From Streptomyces sp. NBC_01353 (lineage in GTDB: Bacteria > Actinomycetota > Actinomycetes > Streptomycetales > Streptomycetaceae): a stretch of DNA of 64,000 nt. Below are positions 1 to 10,554 of the stretch, piece by piece. The position numbers and the translations under genes are program-made. The notes beneath the pieces were generated by a model that had not been told where the DNA came from, ran no database searches, and was given only the letters and a program-made list of their open reading frames with translations. The stretch is from the NCBI RefSeq assembly GCF_036237275.1, contig NZ_CP108352.1, positions 7,403,501-7,467,500 of the forward strand. The letters are read 5' to 3'. Each line of letters begins with the position of its first letter. Within the stretch, counting starts at the first letter, position 1.

Positions 1-1401
1 GCCGAGCGCCGCCCACAGCTCGCCGTCCTCGGCGCCCGTGCGGGCGAGCAGCAGGTTGTCGCGGAGCGAGCCGACGAAGACGTGGTGCTCCTGATTGACC
101 AGGGCCACATGCTCCCGGACCCGCTCGGGCGGCATCTTCGCCAGCTCGGCCGAGCCGAGCGTGACCGATCCGGTCCGCGGGGCGTAGATGCCCGCGAGCA
201 GCCGGCCGAGCGTCGACTTGCCCGCGCCGGACGGGCCGACCAGCGCGAGCCGGGTGCCCGGGGCGACGTCCATCGACACCTGGTGCAGCACGTCGACGCC
301 CTCGCGGTAGCCGAAGCGCACGTCGTCCGCCCGGACGTACCGTCCCTCGGGACGCAGGGCCCCGTCCCCCGCGTCCGGCTCGATGTCCCGGACGCCGACG
401 AGCCGGGCCAGCGACACCTGGGCGACCTGCAGTTCGTCGTACCAGCGCAGGATGATCCCGACGGGCTCGACCAGCATCTGGGCGAGCAGCGCGCCGGTGG
501 TCAGCTGCCCGACGTCGATCCAGCCGCGCAGGACGAACACACCGCCGAGCATCAGGACACCCGCGAGAACGAGCGTGTGCGTGAGGTTCACGACCGGGAA
601 GAGCACCGATCGCAGGAAGAGCGTGTACCTCTCCCACGCGGTCCACTCGGCGATCCGCCGGTCGGAGAGGGCGATCCGGCCCGCGCCGAGGCGGTGCGCC
701 TCGACCGTCCGGCCCGCGTCGACGGTCTCCGCGAGCGCCCCCGCGACCGCCGCGTATCCGGCGGCCTCCGAGCGGTACGCCGAGGGCGCCCGCTTGAAGT
801 ACCACCGGCACCCCACGATCAGCAGCGGCGCGGCGACCAGCAGGGAGAGCGCGAGCGGCGGCGCGGTGACGGCGAGCCCGCCGATCAGCAGACCGGCCCA
901 GACCACGCCGATGGCGAGCTGTGGGACGGCCTCGCGCATCGCATTGGCCAGCCGGTCGATGTCCGTGGTGATACGGGACAGCAGGTCGCCGGTCCCGGCC
1001 CGCTCCAGGACTCCCGGCGGCAGCCCGACCGACCGTACGAGGAAGTCCTCGCGCAGGTCCGCCAGCATCTCCTCGCCCAGCATCGCGCCGCGCAGCCGCA
1101 CCATCCGTACGAAGAGGGTCTGGACGACGAGGGCGAGCGCGAACAGGGCGACGGTGCGCTCCAGATGGAGGCCGCGCGCCCCCTCGGAGAGGCGTTCGAC
1201 GAGCGAGCCGAGCAGGTACGGGCCCACCATCGAGGCGGTCACCGCGACCGCGTTGACGCCGATGAGCAGCGCGAACGCCATGCGGTGACGGCTCAGCAGA
1301 TCGCGTACGTAGGTGCGCACGGTCCCGGCCGTGCCCACGGGCAGGGTCGTCGCCGACGTCGGGGCCGCCGGGTCGTACGCCGGTGGCGCCAGGCCGATCA
1401 T
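1..1401 (-). CDS. ABC exporter half-transporter, C-terminus outside window
   Basis: ATP-driven exporter subunit with an N-terminal six-helix membrane domain (about residues 40-320) followed by an ATPase domain. The intact Walker [10 protein letters not shown] lies near residue 390; the window ends before the LSGGQ signature and Walker B, so only about 467 residues are visible. The ATG overlaps the stop of the upstream exporter gene in an ATGA, which indicates translational coupling. This places the two as partners of a heterodimeric exporter. The substrate cannot be read from the sequence; drug or lipid export is the usual role of such pairs in actinomycetes. The frame and family are clear, the cargo is unknown. 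Confidence 0.9.
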   Translation of the reverse strand, partial: MIGLAPPAYDPAAPTSATTLPVGTAGTVRTYVRDLLSRHRMAFALLIGVNAVAVTASMVGPYLLGSLVERLSEGARGLHLERTVALFALALVVQTLFVRMVRLRGAMLGEEMLADLREDFLVRSVGLPPGVLERAGTGDLLSRITTDIDRLANAMREAVPQLAIGVVWAGLLIGGLAVTAPPLALSLLVAAPLLIVGCRWYFKRAPSAYRSEAAGYAAVAGALAETVDAGRTVEAHRLGAGRIALSDRRIAEWTAWERYTLFLRSVLFPVVNLTHTLVLAGVLMLGGVFVLRGWIDVGQLTTGALLAQMLVEPVGIILRWYDELQVAQVSLARLVGVRDIEPDAGDGALRPEGRYVRADDVRFGYREGVDVLHQVSMDVAPGTRLALVGPSGAGKSTLGRLLAGIYAPRTGSVTLGSAELAKMPPERVREHVALVNQEHHVFVGSLRDNLLLARTGAEDGELWAALG

Positions 1402-3248
1402 GCCGACTCTCCTTCCAGCTCTGATGCGAGCTTCGATGCGAGCTTGTCGTCCCTCGCCCGGGCTTCGCTCACGTGGTCTTCCCTCGCCCTGTCGTCCAGG
1501 GCCTGTTCGTCTTCGGTGTCTCGGGTGACGACGGCCCGGTAGCGCGGCTCGGTACGCAGCAGTTCGCGGTGCGTACCGACGGCCACCACCTCGTCGTCGT
1601 GGACGAGGGCCACCCGGTCGGCCCGGTCGAGCAGCAGCGGCGAGGAGGCCAGGACCACCGTCGTACGGCCCTCGCGCAGAGCCCTCACCCCGGCGGCGAC
1701 GCGCGCCTCGGTGTGCGAGTCGACCGCCGAGGTCGGCTCGTCGAGGACCAGCACCTCCGGGTCGGTCACCAGCGACCGGGCCAGCGCCAGGCGCTGACGC
1801 TGGCCACCGGAGAGCGACCGGCCGCGCTCGGTGATCCGGGTCCTCATCGGGTCGCCGTCCGTGTCCACGGACGCCTGCGCGAGCGCGTCGAGGACGTCCC
1901 CGCACCGCGCCGCGGCCAGGGCTTCCTCGGGCCGGACCGCACCGGAGGAGGGCACGTCGAGCAGATCGTGGAGCGTGCCGGAGAGCAGGACCGGATCCTT
2001 GTCCTGGACCAGTACGGCGGTTCGGGTGGTGTCCAGATCCAGTTCGTCGAGCGGCACCCCGCCGAGCAGGACAGAGGTGTGCCCCTCACCCGCCTCCGTG
2101 GGGTGGCCGCCGAGCCGGTCCGCCAGCCGTCCGGCCGCGTCCGGGTCGCCGCAGACGACCGCGGTGAGGAGACCGGCGGGGGCGAGCAGCCCGGTGACAG
2201 GGTCGTACAGATCGCCCGTCGCCTTGTCGTGCCTCTCCGCCGTCGTGGTGGTGGTCCGCGCCAGCGACAGCACCCGGGCCGCGCGCTTGGCGGAGGGCCG
2301 GGAGAAGGAGTACGCCATGGCGATCTCCTCCACGTGCCGAAGGGGATGCAGCATCAGCGCCACCGCGCCGTAGACGGTGACCAGTTCGCCGACCGCGATC
2401 CTCCCTTCGAGCGCGAGCCTCGCCCCGTACGCGAGCACGCCCACCAGGAGCAGACCCGGAAGCAGGACCTGCACGGCCGCGATCAGGGCCCACATCCGGG
2501 CGCTGCGGACGGCGGCGCGCCGGACCTCCTGGGAAGCGGTGCGGTAGCGGGTGAGAAACAGCTCCTCGCCGCCGATGCCGCGCAGCACCCGCAGCCCGGC
2601 CACGGTGTCCGAGGCCAGCTCGGTGGCCTTCCCCGCCTTCTCGCGCTGGACGTCGGCGCGACGTGTCGCACGGGGGAGCAGCGGCAGCACCGCGAGGGCG
2701 AGGACCGGCACACCGATGGCGACCAGAACTCCGAGCGCGGGCTGGTAGACCACCACGCCCACGCAGACCAGGACCATCGTGAGAGCGGCCGCGGCGAAGC
2801 GCGACAGCGCCTCGACGAACCAGCCGATCTTCTCGACGTCAGAAGTGGAGACGGCCACGACCTCGCCCGCGGCGACCCGCCGCGTCAGGACGGAACCGAG
2901 CTCGGCGGTCTTGCGGGAGAGCAGCTGCTGGACGCGTGCGGCCGCGGTGATCCAGTTGGTGACGGCGGTGCGGTGGAGCATCATGTCGCCGACCGCGATG
3001 GCCGCGCCAAGCACGGCGAGCAGGCCGCCCGCGAGCGCGAGGCGCCCGCCGTCACGGTCCACGACGGCCTGCACGGCGAGGCCGACGGCGAGGGACAGCC
3101 CGGCGATGCCGAGTTGCTGCATCAGTCCCCACAGGAGGGAGCTGACCTGCCCGCCGAGTTGGTTGCGGCCGAGCCAGAAGAGGAACCGGGTGCCCGAGCG
3201 GACATCGGGGATCCCTGGATCGGCATACGGTAGATCGCGAATCTTCAT
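1398..3248 (-). CDS. ABC exporter half-transporter with degenerate ATP site
   Basis: 616-residue membrane-plus-ATPase protein, first gene of the exporter pair. The ATG at 3248 ([10 protein letters not shown]) was preferred over an upstream ATG at 3347 because the preceding 33 residues are arginine-rich and not membrane-like. The ATPase domain keeps a canonical signature [15 protein letters not shown] (about residue 478) and Walker [13 protein letters not shown] (about 500). Where Walker A should be it reads [11 protein letters not shown], with no GKS/T, and the H-loop reads VLASSPLL with no histidine. Such a subunit would probably form one non-hydrolysing site in the heterodimer. It ends in a charged tail rich in Asp/Glu/Arg. 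It is divergent from the PNGase A gene. Confidence 0.9.
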   Translation of the reverse strand: MKIRDLPYADPGIPDVRSGTRFLFWLGRNQLGGQVSSLLWGLMQQLGIAGLSLAVGLAVQAVVDRDGGRLALAGGLLAVLGAAIAVGDMMLHRTAVTNWITAAARVQQLLSRKTAELGSVLTRRVAAGEVVAVSTSDVEKIGWFVEALSRFAAAALTMVLVCVGVVVYQPALGVLVAIGVPVLALAVLPLLPRATRRADVQREKAGKATELASDTVAGLRVLRGIGGEELFLTRYRTASQEVRRAAVRSARMWALIAAVQVLLPGLLLVGVLAYGARLALEGRIAVGELVTVYGAVALMLHPLRHVEEIAMAYSFSRPSAKRAARVLSLARTTTTTAERHDKATGDLYDPVTGLLAPAGLLTAVVCGDPDAAGRLADRLGGHPTEAGEGHTSVLLGGVPLDELDLDTTRTAVLVQDKDPVLLSGTLHDLLDVPSSGAVRPEEALAAARCGDVLDALAQASVDTDGDPMRTRITERGRSLSGGQRQRLALARSLVTDPEVLVLDEPTSAVDSHTEARVAAGVRALREGRTTVVLASSPLLLDRADRVALVHDDEVVAVGTHRELLRTEPRYRAVVTRDTEDEQALDDRAREDHVSEARARDDKLASKLASELEGESA

Positions 3249-3415
3249 GTCGTCCCAGGGCTTTCCGTGGCTTCGCCGAGTAGCGCAAACCGTGCAAGGT
3301 TCGCGCTGCCGGACCCCCCGCGGCAATCGAATTTCTCGCAGAGGCACACAAAACGCGCCAAGGTCGCACGGCGCCCTCTGGACGCCTCGAACGCCCCGCG
3401 GTTCACTCGCGATCC

Positions 3416-5020
3416 ATGAGACATCAGAAGATCATGAGCATGATCGGTGGGCTCGTCCTGGCCGCCGGCGCCCTGCTCACGGCGCACCCGGCGACCGCGG
3501 ACGCTCCGGCCGATTCGCCGCCGGCCGAGTTCGGCAACGACTGGCACGACCCGTTGACCGCCGCACCGCCCGTGACCATGCCTCCGACCCGCTCCTGCGA
3601 GGTCCTGCTGGCCGCGGCCCAGTTCCGCGACTTCACGCCGTACAAAGGGAGTTACGCACCTCCGAAGGAGTGTGGCACCCGCTGGAGCAAGGTCGTCCTG
3701 CGTCTCGAAGGAGAGGTGAAGGGGCGTCAGTACGACCGCCTCGGCCACCTCGCCGTCGGCGGCGTGGAGATCTTCCGCACCTCCACGCCCCAGCCCTCAC
3801 CCGACGGCATCCGCTGGTCGGTGGAGAAGGACGTCACCCGCTACCGCGACACCCTCGGCCGCCCCCAGCCGGTCGAGATGCTCATCGGCAATGTCGTGAA
3901 CGAGACGTACACCGGAGTCATCGACGTCCGGGTCACCCTCACCTTCTTCACCGCCCGGGGCACGGTGAAGCCGGCGGCGAACACCCCCGACCGGGTGCTG
4001 CCGCTCGACTCCACCGGCCTGACCACCCCGCGCAACACCGAACGCATCCTCGCCGAGGTGTACGCCACCGGATCCGGCGGCGGCTGCGAGGAGTACTGGT
4101 ACCTGACCGTCCCCGACGCGGCCCCGTACTCCTGCAAGGCGACCGACGGGCCGTACCGCGAGGTCCGGATCTCCGTCGACGGACGGACGGCGGGCATCGC
4201 CGCCCCGTTCCCGACGGTGTGGACGGGCGGCTGGTCCAACCCCTTCCTCTGGTACGTCACTCCCGGTCCGCGCGCCTTCGACATCCAGCCGATCGTCTAC
4301 GACCTGACCCCCTTCGCCGGCATTCTCAACGACGGGCGCGCCCACCGGGTCGAGGTGTCGGTCCTGGGCGTCCCCGCCGGTCAGACCGGCTGGAGCACGC
4401 CCACCAACATCCTGCTCTGGCAGGACGAGGGCCGCACCGTGGTCACCGGCGGGCTCGACCGGTACGAGGAGACCGCGCCGCGCAACTCCTCGGTGCACAC
4501 GCCGGGTTCGGAGCACCGGTTGGACACCGAGGGCGGGCACGCGCTCACGGTCGCCGGCCATCTGAACACCTCGCACGGCCGTGTCGACACCACCGTCGCC
4601 CGGACCCTCGCGAACACCTCCGTGCACCGCTGGGCCGAGGGCGAGAACCCGGACGCGCTCACCGCGCGGTGGACCGACGACGAGACCGTGACCGTCGGAC
4701 GCACCAGCACCCGAACCCACCGCACGTACACCATGGACGGCGAGACGACGATCGGCGCGGGCGACCGCCTGCGGACCGTGCTGGCACTCGGCGACCGCGC
4801 CCACACCGAGGTCGTACGAGGCGGCAAGCGGCTCTCCTGGTCACACCTCGACCACAGTTACGTCGGCGATGCCACGTACACCACCGGTGTGCCCCGCGAT
4901 CAGCGGCACGCGGTCGGGACGACGTCCGACCGCTACCTGCTCCACGGCTCCGACGGTTGCTACGACCGCCGCGTGAAGACGGCGCAGGGGATGGTCACGG
5001 AGGATCGTCTGCGCTGCTGA
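3416..5020 (+). CDS. Secreted PNGase A-type peptide-N4-asparagine amidase
   Basis: 534 residues with a Sec signal peptide ([20 protein letters not shown], cleavage after about residue 28). The body resembles the peptide N-glycosidase A family: an early [14 protein letters not shown] segment, the stretch [10 protein letters not shown] and VEKDVTRY, and beta-rich repeats. PNGase A enzymes remove N-glycans from glycopeptides, so this would act outside the cell. A second in-frame ATG at 3434 (MSMIGG) gives a more compact signal peptide and has an AGAAG-like site in front; either start is possible. It stands alone on the plus strand, divergent from the exporter pair and convergent with the GH109-type gene. 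Family assignment is from recalled motifs; activity is not proven. Confidence 0.75.
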   Translation: MRHQKIMSMIGGLVLAAGALLTAHPATADAPADSPPAEFGNDWHDPLTAAPPVTMPPTRSCEVLLAAAQFRDFTPYKGSYAPPKECGTRWSKVVLRLEGEVKGRQYDRLGHLAVGGVEIFRTSTPQPSPDGIRWSVEKDVTRYRDTLGRPQPVEMLIGNVVNETYTGVIDVRVTLTFFTARGTVKPAANTPDRVLPLDSTGLTTPRNTERILAEVYATGSGGGCEEYWYLTVPDAAPYSCKATDGPYREVRISVDGRTAGIAAPFPTVWTGGWSNPFLWYVTPGPRAFDIQPIVYDLTPFAGILNDGRAHRVEVSVLGVPAGQTGWSTPTNILLWQDEGRTVVTGGLDRYEETAPRNSSVHTPGSEHRLDTEGGHALTVAGHLNTSHGRVDTTVARTLANTSVHRWAEGENPDALTARWTDDETVTVGRTSTRTHRTYTMDGETTIGAGDRLRTVLALGDRAHTEVVRGGKRLSWSHLDHSYVGDATYTTGVPRDQRHAVGTTSDRYLLHGSDGCYDRRVKTAQGMVTEDRLRC

Positions 5021-5135
5021 GCGGCGTGAGGGGGCTGGTGACGGGCTGGTTTGGGGCAAGGCCCAAGATGTGCATGGATGTTCCATCGGGTCTTCTGTGG
5101 AAGACACGGCTCCGACATAGTGGCGCGCACTGCGG

Positions 5136-5378
5136 AAGTTTCCTTTCGGCGTCGACCGGATCATGGACGCGATGCGCGTCGCCACGAACCTGCTCGGCAA
5201 CTGCGTGGCCGTGTTCGTGGTCTCCCGCTGGGAGGGGGCGCTGGACCGGGTGACGGCCTAGGCCGTACTGAACAGTGAGATCCCCTTCGTACCGGAACAG
5301 TCCGACGAGACCGCATCGGCCGAGGAGTCCGCAGACGCCGCCGAGCAGTCCCGGGCGGCACAGCAGCCCGCGAGTTGA
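5136..5378 (+). pseudogene. dctA: C-terminal remnant of a DctA-type dicarboxylate symporter
   Basis: One frame reads [18 protein letters not shown] followed by [17 protein letters not shown], which is the typical last transmembrane region and tail of DctA (C4-dicarboxylate:cation symporters). It hits an in-frame TAG at 5259-5261, then continues in the same frame with an acidic tail (EQSDETASAEESADAAEQ) to a TGA at 5378. Only about 80 of the usual roughly 450 codons remain and no start or upstream DctA sequence is visible. The terminator hairpin after it survives. This looks like a deletion scar. Confidence 0.65.
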
Positions 5379-5384
5379 GCGACC

Positions 5385-5416
5385 GCGGGGCCCGGCCGGT
5401 GCGAGCCGGGCCCCGC
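5385..5416. terminator. Strong bidirectional terminator hairpin
   Basis: Perfect 12-bp stem: GCGGGGCCCGGC (5385-5396) pairs with GCCGGGCCCCGC (5405-5416) across an 8-nt loop. It sits directly after the dctA remnant and just before the 3' end of the convergent GH109-type gene, so it can stop transcription from both sides. Confidence 0.8.
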
Positions 5417-5427
5417 GCCGCTCGCCC

Positions 5428-6855
5428 CTATGCCGGCTTGACCGAATCCACGCCCGACCGTGCCTTCTTCCACTCGCCGCGGGTGAAGTCCGGGATCGGC
5501 AGCGGTACACCCTTGGCCTTGATCGAGGCGTGACTGAGCGGCACCGGCGCCGTCCAGGTCGCCGCGTCGTACACATCGAAGTCGGGGACCAGACCGAGCT
5601 GCATGCACTGCATCAGCCGGAAGATCATGATGTAGTCCATCCCGCCGTGCCCGCCCGGCGGATTCGCGTGCTCCTTCCAGAGCCAGTGGTCGAACTCGGT
5701 GGCGTACGCCGCGAAGTCACCCCACTGGTGTCCCTTGTGGTCCGGCTCCACATAGATCCGGGCCGGAAAGTCCTCGAAGACCCCCAGGCTCCCGCCCAGA
5801 CTGTTGATGCGGCTGTACGGGTGCGGGGTCGAGACATCGTGCTCCAGCCGGATCACGCGGCCCTTCTCCGTCTGGACCAGGCTGATCGTCCGGTCGGCCC
5901 CGATGTACGTCTCCTTCCAGCTCGGGTCGCCCGGCGGCATCTCCTTGGCCCGGTACTCGGCGAGACCGAGCGCCGGCGTCCCGAAGCTGCTGATGCTGAC
6001 CGCACGGTCGCCCCGGTTGATGTCCATGTAGTTGGCGACCGGACCGAAACCGTGGTTCGGATAGAGATCGCCCCGCAGCTTGGTGTGCCAGAGCCGGCGC
6101 CACGGGCCCTCGTAGTACGTGGGCGAGAACATCAGCTCGCGCAGATCGTGGTTGTACGCGCCCGCGCCGTGCAGCAGATTCCCGAACTTGCCCGCGTGCG
6201 CCATCCGCAGGACCCGCATCTCGTTGCGGCCGTAACAGCAGTTCTCGAGCTGCATACAGTGGCGTCGGGTCTGCTCGGAGAGATCGACCAGCTCCCACAG
6301 GTCCGGGAGCGTCATCGCGATCGGACACTCCACGCCGACGTGCTTGCCGTTCAGCATCGCCGCCCGCGCCATCTCGACGTGGAGTTCCCAGGGCGTCGCC
6401 ACATAGACGAAGTCCAGGTCGGAACGCTCGCAGAGGTTCTCGTAGTCGTCCTCGCCATGGGTGTACAGACCCGGGGAGGGCTGTCCGGCGGCGACCACCT
6501 TGGCGGCGGCGCGCTCCGCGTTCTCCTTGACCGGGTCGCAGATCGCGACCACCCGTACCCAGGGGAGCGCGAGGAACAGGTCGATCATGCTGCCGCCCCG
6601 GTTGCCGAGGCCGACGATGCCGACCCGGACCGTGGAGCGCCCCTCGAAGGGGACACCGGCCATGGTGACGCCTCTGCGCGGGGGCACCGGGGCGGTCTGC
6701 TCGGTGGTGTCCGCGGCGGCAGCGGCGGCCTCGGGCGAGGCGGCCTCGGCATGGCCGGCGCCCAGGGCGCCGAGGCCGATGCCCGCTCCCGCGACCCCGG
6801 CCGTGGTCCGCAGGACGGAGCGACGGCTCGGCGGCTGCGGTGCGTTGTCGTTCAT
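5428..6855 (-). CDS. Tat-exported GH109-type NAD-dependent glycosidase (Gfo/Idh/MocA fold)
   Basis: 475 residues. A twin-arginine signal ([16 protein letters not shown], residues 10-25) precedes a Rossmann dinucleotide site [10 protein letters not shown] at 79-88. The middle segment contains [37 protein letters not shown] and [21 protein letters not shown]. These match the signature blocks of GH109 alpha-N-acetylgalactosaminidases, which use NAD in an oxidation-elimination mechanism to split GalNAc glycosides. The ATG at 6855 is chosen because GGAGG lies 5 nt upstream; the longer frame is not protein-like. Export by Tat fits folding with bound NAD. It pairs functionally with the facing PNGase A-type gene in glycoprotein deglycosylation (inference). 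A generic oxidoreductase is the alternative. Confidence 0.82.
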   Translation of the reverse strand: MNDNAPQPPSRRSVLRTTAGVAGAGIGLGALGAGHAEAASPEAAAAAADTTEQTAPVPPRRGVTMAGVPFEGRSTVRVGIVGLGNRGGSMIDLFLALPWVRVVAICDPVKENAERAAAKVVAAGQPSPGLYTHGEDDYENLCERSDLDFVYVATPWELHVEMARAAMLNGKHVGVECPIAMTLPDLWELVDLSEQTRRHCMQLENCCYGRNEMRVLRMAHAGKFGNLLHGAGAYNHDLRELMFSPTYYEGPWRRLWHTKLRGDLYPNHGFGPVANYMDINRGDRAVSISSFGTPALGLAEYRAKEMPPGDPSWKETYIGADRTISLVQTEKGRVIRLEHDVSTPHPYSRINSLGGSLGVFEDFPARIYVEPDHKGHQWGDFAAYATEFDHWLWKEHANPPGGHGGMDYIMIFRLMQCMQLGLVPDFDVYDAATWTAPVPLSHASIKAKGVPLPIPDFTRGEWKKARSGVDSVKPA

Positions 6856-7056
6856 GGAACCTCCAGTAGCTGTGTGCACGGCTGGCTCATGAATCCCGCT
6901 CAGGACCCTGGCCGTTGAGACTGGTGGTACGCAAGGGCGCGGATTGGACTCTTGCGACGGGTAGTTGGACTCTTCCATTCCGCATGGCCGCGTCATGCGG
7001 ACGACGGGGGTCAGTCACCCACATGGGGCAAGGGCCCTCGTCTGTCGCGCGGGGCG

Positions 7057-9981
7057 TCACGGACGCGTCGCGCGCTCCAAGGCCAGGAGCACATGCTCAT
7101 AGCTCCGGCCGGTCGCCCGGTCCATACCGATCTCGCACATCCGGTTAGCCGACAGATGCGCGTCGAAGGGGCGGGCCGTCACCTCGGCCGCCTCCCGCGC
7201 GGTGGCCGAGGCCGTCAGCTCCGGATGGAGCATTCCCCGGTCGCCGGCGAAGGCACAGCAGCCCGCGTCCTCGGGCACCACGACCTCCTCGGCGCAGGCC
7301 CGGGCCAGCTTCGTCAGCTGCTCCTCGTCCCCCAGATGCCGCATGGAGCACGTCGGATGCACCACCGCCGAACCCACCGCACGCCGTACGTCGAGCCGCG
7401 GCAGCAGCTCGTCGGCCGCCCACACCAGGGAGTCGAGGATCGTCATCTCGGCGTGCAACTCCCGGTTGTCGTCCGTGAGATACGGCACCACCTCGTGCGC
7501 GATCCCGAGCGTGCACGAGGAGGCGTCGACGACGAGAGGCAGCCGCCCGCCCGCCGTCCAGCCCCAGGCCGCCTCCACGATCCGGTTGGCCATCACCTCG
7601 TTGCCGCGCTCGTACCCCTTGGAGTGCCAGATCGTCGCGCAACACGTCCCGGACACGTCGTCCGGAATCCACACCGGCCTGCCCGCCCGCGCGGAGAGCG
7701 CGACGACCGCCTCGGGGAGCGAGGGGCCCGGTCGGCCCTCCGGCCCGCCGAAGATCCGGTTCACACAGGCCGGGTAGTAGATGGCGACGGCCGCCGGCCG
7801 GTGGGTCCGGGGGAGCCGGCGGGCCGCCGCGCCCGGGATCTCCGGCAGCCACTCCGGTACGAGATCGGGGCGCACCGCCTTGCGTGCCAGGCCGGTCGCC
7901 GATGCCAGGAGACGGTCCCCGATCCGGGCCGCCGCGGCGACGGCGAGCCGTGCCGATGCCTCCACCGCGCGGAAGTTCCTCGCCGCCAGCGCCGCGACGA
8001 ACTCCTCGCGCTGCGAGTGCCGCTGGTGTCGGAAGTCCTTCATCAGCGCGCCGGTGTCGATGCCGACGGGACAGGCCAGCTTGCAGGTGGAGTCGCCGGC
8101 GCAGGTGTCCACGGCGTCGTAGCCGTACGCCTCCAGCAGGCTCGCCTCGACGCGGGAGCCGTCGCTCTGCCGCATCATCTCCCGCCGCAGCACGATGCGT
8201 TGGCGTGGAGTGGTCGTCAGGTCGTGGCTGGGGCAGGTCGGTTCGCAGAAGCCGCATTCGATGCAAGGATCGGCGACCGCCTCCACCTTCGGGATCGTCT
8301 TCAGGCCGCGGAGATGGGCCTGAGGGTCGCGATCGAGGACGATCCGCGGCGCGAGCACCCCGTCGGGATCGATGACGTCCTTGGTCCGCCACATCAGCGC
8401 CGTCGCCCTCGACCCCCACTCCAGCTCCAGGAAGGGCGCGATGTTGCGGCCCGTGGCGTGCTCGGCCTTCAGCGAGCCGTCGAACCGCTCGACGGTCAGC
8501 TTGCAGAACTCGTCCATGAAGGAGGCGTACCGCTCCACGTCGGCGGGGTCGCCGGTGTCGAACGCGAGCAGGAAGTGCAGGTTGCCATGGGCGGCGTGAC
8601 CGGCGACGGCCGCGTCGAATCCGTGCCGGGACTGCAGCTCCAGCAGCTCCGCGCAGGCCTCGGCGAGCCGGGCCGGCGGTACGGCGAAGTCCTCGGTGAT
8701 CAGCGTCGTACCCGAGGGGCGCGAGCCGCCCACGGCGGTCACGAACGCCTTGCGGGCCTTCCAGTACCCGGCGATGGCCCCGGGGTCGCGGGTGAAGGCG
8801 TTGCTCACCGAGGCGACGGGCGCGACCAGGTCCAGGTCGTCGAGCACGGCGCCCGCCGCCCGCTCGTACGCCTCCTGCGCCACCGCGTCAGGCGCGCGGA
8901 ACTCCACGAGCAGCGCCGCCGTCTCCTTCGGCAGCTCCGCCCAGTCCGCCGGCACCCCGGCGACGCGGACCGAGGCGCGCAGGGTGTTGCCGTCCATCAG
9001 CTCGACCGCGATCGCCCCGGCCTCGTTGAAGCGCGGTACGGCGGCTGCCGCGGCCGGCAGCGAGGGGAAGAACAGCAGCGCCGTCGAGACCTTCCGGTCC
9101 AGGGGCAGGGTGTCGAAGACGACCTCGGAGATGAAACCGAACGTGCCCTCCGAGCCGACCATCAGTCCCCGCAGGATCTGCGCGGGCGTGGCACCGTCCA
9201 GGAAGGCGTCGAGGCGATAGCCGTTGGTGTTCTTGATGGCGTACTTGGCGCGGATGCGGGCGACCAGCTCGGGGTCGGCCTCGATCTCGGCCTTCAGCTC
9301 CATCAGGCCCGCGCACAGGCGTGGCTCGGCGCGCGCGAGCTCCGCGTCGGCGGCCGGATCAGCGGTGTCCACGACGGTGCCGCTCGGCAGGACACAGGTG
9401 AGGGAGGCGACGGTCCGGTACGAGTTCCGTGTCGTCCCCGCGGTCATGCCGGAGGCGTTGTTGGCGACGACCCCGCCGATCGTGCAGGCGACCGCGCTCG
9501 CCGGATCGGGCCCGAGGACCCGGCCGTGCCGGGCGAGCGCGGCGTTGGCCCGGACGACCGTCGTGCCGGGGCGGATCCGGGCGCGGGCACCGTCGTCGAG
9601 CACCTCGACGCCCACCCAGTGCCGGCGCACGTCGACCAGGATGTCCTCTCCCTGAGCCTGTCCGTTGAGGCTGGTCCCGGCCGCCCGGAAGACCACCCCG
9701 CGGCCCTTGCCGTGGGCGTACGAGAGGATCGCGGAGATGTCGTCGATGTCCTCCGCCACCACCACGACCTGCGGGACGAACCGGTAGGGGCTGGCGTCGG
9801 AGGCGTACCGCACCAGGTCGGAGACCTTCGAGAGCACCTTGCCGGGGCCGAGGAGCGCGGTCAGCTCCTCCCGTAGATGCCGTGGCGTGCCGCGGGACTG
9901 GAGATCGGGGACCCGGTCCGGGGCCGGGGTCCGCTTCCTGCCCGGACGCAGGGCCTGCGGGTTCGGCTCCAGCAGTGGCAT
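7057..9981 (-). CDS. FAD-linked D-lactate/glycolate-type dehydrogenase with Fe-S domain
   Basis: 974 residues, the size of the YdiJ/Dld2-like fused oxidases. Order: FAD-binding type 4 domain (about 40-250; RAAGTSLNGQAQG, CTIGGVVANNASGM), FAD-oxidase C-terminal domain (about 260-570, ending HATGRNIAPFLELEWG), a 4Fe-4S region (CIECGFCEPTCP and CAGDSTCKLACP), then a C-terminal CCG-type region (CCATIWHSKGY, GCCAFAGDRG). Such enzymes oxidise D-2-hydroxy acids (D-lactate, glycolate or similar) and pass electrons to the respiratory chain. ATG at 9981 was preferred over 10041 because the extra 20 residues are not conserved-looking and GGGGAG precedes it. The marR gene lies 37 bp upstream on the same strand and may be cotranscribed. 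Confidence 0.85.
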   Translation of the reverse strand: MPLLEPNPQALRPGRKRTPAPDRVPDLQSRGTPRHLREELTALLGPGKVLSKVSDLVRYASDASPYRFVPQVVVVAEDIDDISAILSYAHGKGRGVVFRAAGTSLNGQAQGEDILVDVRRHWVGVEVLDDGARARIRPGTTVVRANAALARHGRVLGPDPASAVACTIGGVVANNASGMTAGTTRNSYRTVASLTCVLPSGTVVDTADPAADAELARAEPRLCAGLMELKAEIEADPELVARIRAKYAIKNTNGYRLDAFLDGATPAQILRGLMVGSEGTFGFISEVVFDTLPLDRKVSTALLFFPSLPAAAAAVPRFNEAGAIAVELMDGNTLRASVRVAGVPADWAELPKETAALLVEFRAPDAVAQEAYERAAGAVLDDLDLVAPVASVSNAFTRDPGAIAGYWKARKAFVTAVGGSRPSGTTLITEDFAVPPARLAEACAELLELQSRHGFDAAVAGHAAHGNLHFLLAFDTGDPADVERYASFMDEFCKLTVERFDGSLKAEHATGRNIAPFLELEWGSRATALMWRTKDVIDPDGVLAPRIVLDRDPQAHLRGLKTIPKVEAVADPCIECGFCEPTCPSHDLTTTPRQRIVLRREMMRQSDGSRVEASLLEAYGYDAVDTCAGDSTCKLACPVGIDTGALMKDFRHQRHSQREEFVAALAARNFRAVEASARLAVAAAARIGDRLLASATGLARKAVRPDLVPEWLPEIPGAAARRLPRTHRPAAVAIYYPACVNRIFGGPEGRPGPSLPEAVVALSARAGRPVWIPDDVSGTCCATIWHSKGYERGNEVMANRIVEAAWGWTAGGRLPLVVDASSCTLGIAHEVVPYLTDDNRELHAEMTILDSLVWAADELLPRLDVRRAVGSAVVHPTCSMRHLGDEEQLTKLARACAEEVVVPEDAGCCAFAGDRGMLHPELTASATAREAAEVTARPFDAHLSANRMCEIGMDRATGRSYEHVLLALERATRP

Positions 9982-10018
9982 GTCACGGCTCCCCTCGGCG
10001 CTGCCTGCGCCTCCTCGG

Positions 10019-10459
10019 TCAGCAGCGCCGCTCCGGCACATGGTCGACCAGAGCGGACAGCAGACCTCCGAGCACCTCGCGCTGATCGACGGTCAATGGA
10101 GCAAGGATGTCCTCTGCGGCCGCCCGACGGGCGCTCCGCAACGCGCGCAGCGTGGCGCGCCCCGAGTCGGTGAGCTCGATCCTGACCACCCTGCGGTTCG
10201 TCGGATCGGCGACGCGGCGCACCCGGCCGGCAGCCTCAAGACCGTCCACGAGGCTGGTCACGGCCCGGGGGACGACCTCCAGGCGCTCGGCGAGATCGGC
10301 CATCCGGGGCGGATGGTCGTAGTGCGCGACGGTGCGCAGCAGCCGGGACTGCGCGGGGGTGATGCCGATCGGCTCCAGCTGCTGCTTCTGGCTGCGCTGC
10401 AGGCGTCGGGTGAGGCGCAGCAGCTGCTCGGCGAGGAGGCCGTCGGCGTCGGGGTTCAT
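10019..10459 (-). CDS. MarR-family transcriptional regulator
   Basis: 146 residues with the MarR winged-helix core: QLEPIGITPAQSRLLRTV, HPPRMADLAERLEVVPRAVTSLVDGLEAAG (recognition helix) and the wing RRVADPTNRRVVRIELTDSG. It is divergent from an ABC exporter gene with a palindrome in the shared promoter, so it probably represses both that exporter and itself and responds to an exported compound. It lies directly upstream of the FAD-linked oxidase on the same strand, so it could also affect that gene. Confidence 0.88.
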   Translation of the reverse strand: MNPDADGLLAEQLLRLTRRLQRSQKQQLEPIGITPAQSRLLRTVAHYDHPPRMADLAERLEVVPRAVTSLVDGLEAAGRVRRVADPTNRRVVRIELTDSGRATLRALRSARRAAAEDILAPLTVDQREVLGGLLSALVDHVPERRC

Positions 10460-10481
10460 GGGGGAACAATATCAGGACCAT

Positions 10482-10510
10482 GTTCATTGTGAGTATAGGT
10501 AACAATGAGC
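10482..10510. promoter_or_regulatory. Candidate MarR operator in divergent promoter
   Basis: Inverted repeat GTTCATTGT (10482-10490), 11-nt spacer, ACAATGAGC (10502-10510); 8 of 9 arm positions pair. It lies between the marR start (10459) and the exporter start (10555), in an AT-richer patch that also holds a TATACT-like element reading towards marR. Position and symmetry suit a MarR dimer site; binding is inferred. Confidence 0.6.
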
Positions 10511-10554
10511 TATGCTCTGATCGACTTCAGCTCTCTCACCCCTCGTAGGAGCCC

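Noticed and set aside
6952-9876. Long plus-strand frame opposite the FAD-linked oxidase
   Set aside because: Antisense shadow of a clear FAD/Fe-S enzyme; the translation is low-complexity Arg/Gly/Asp with no family motif.
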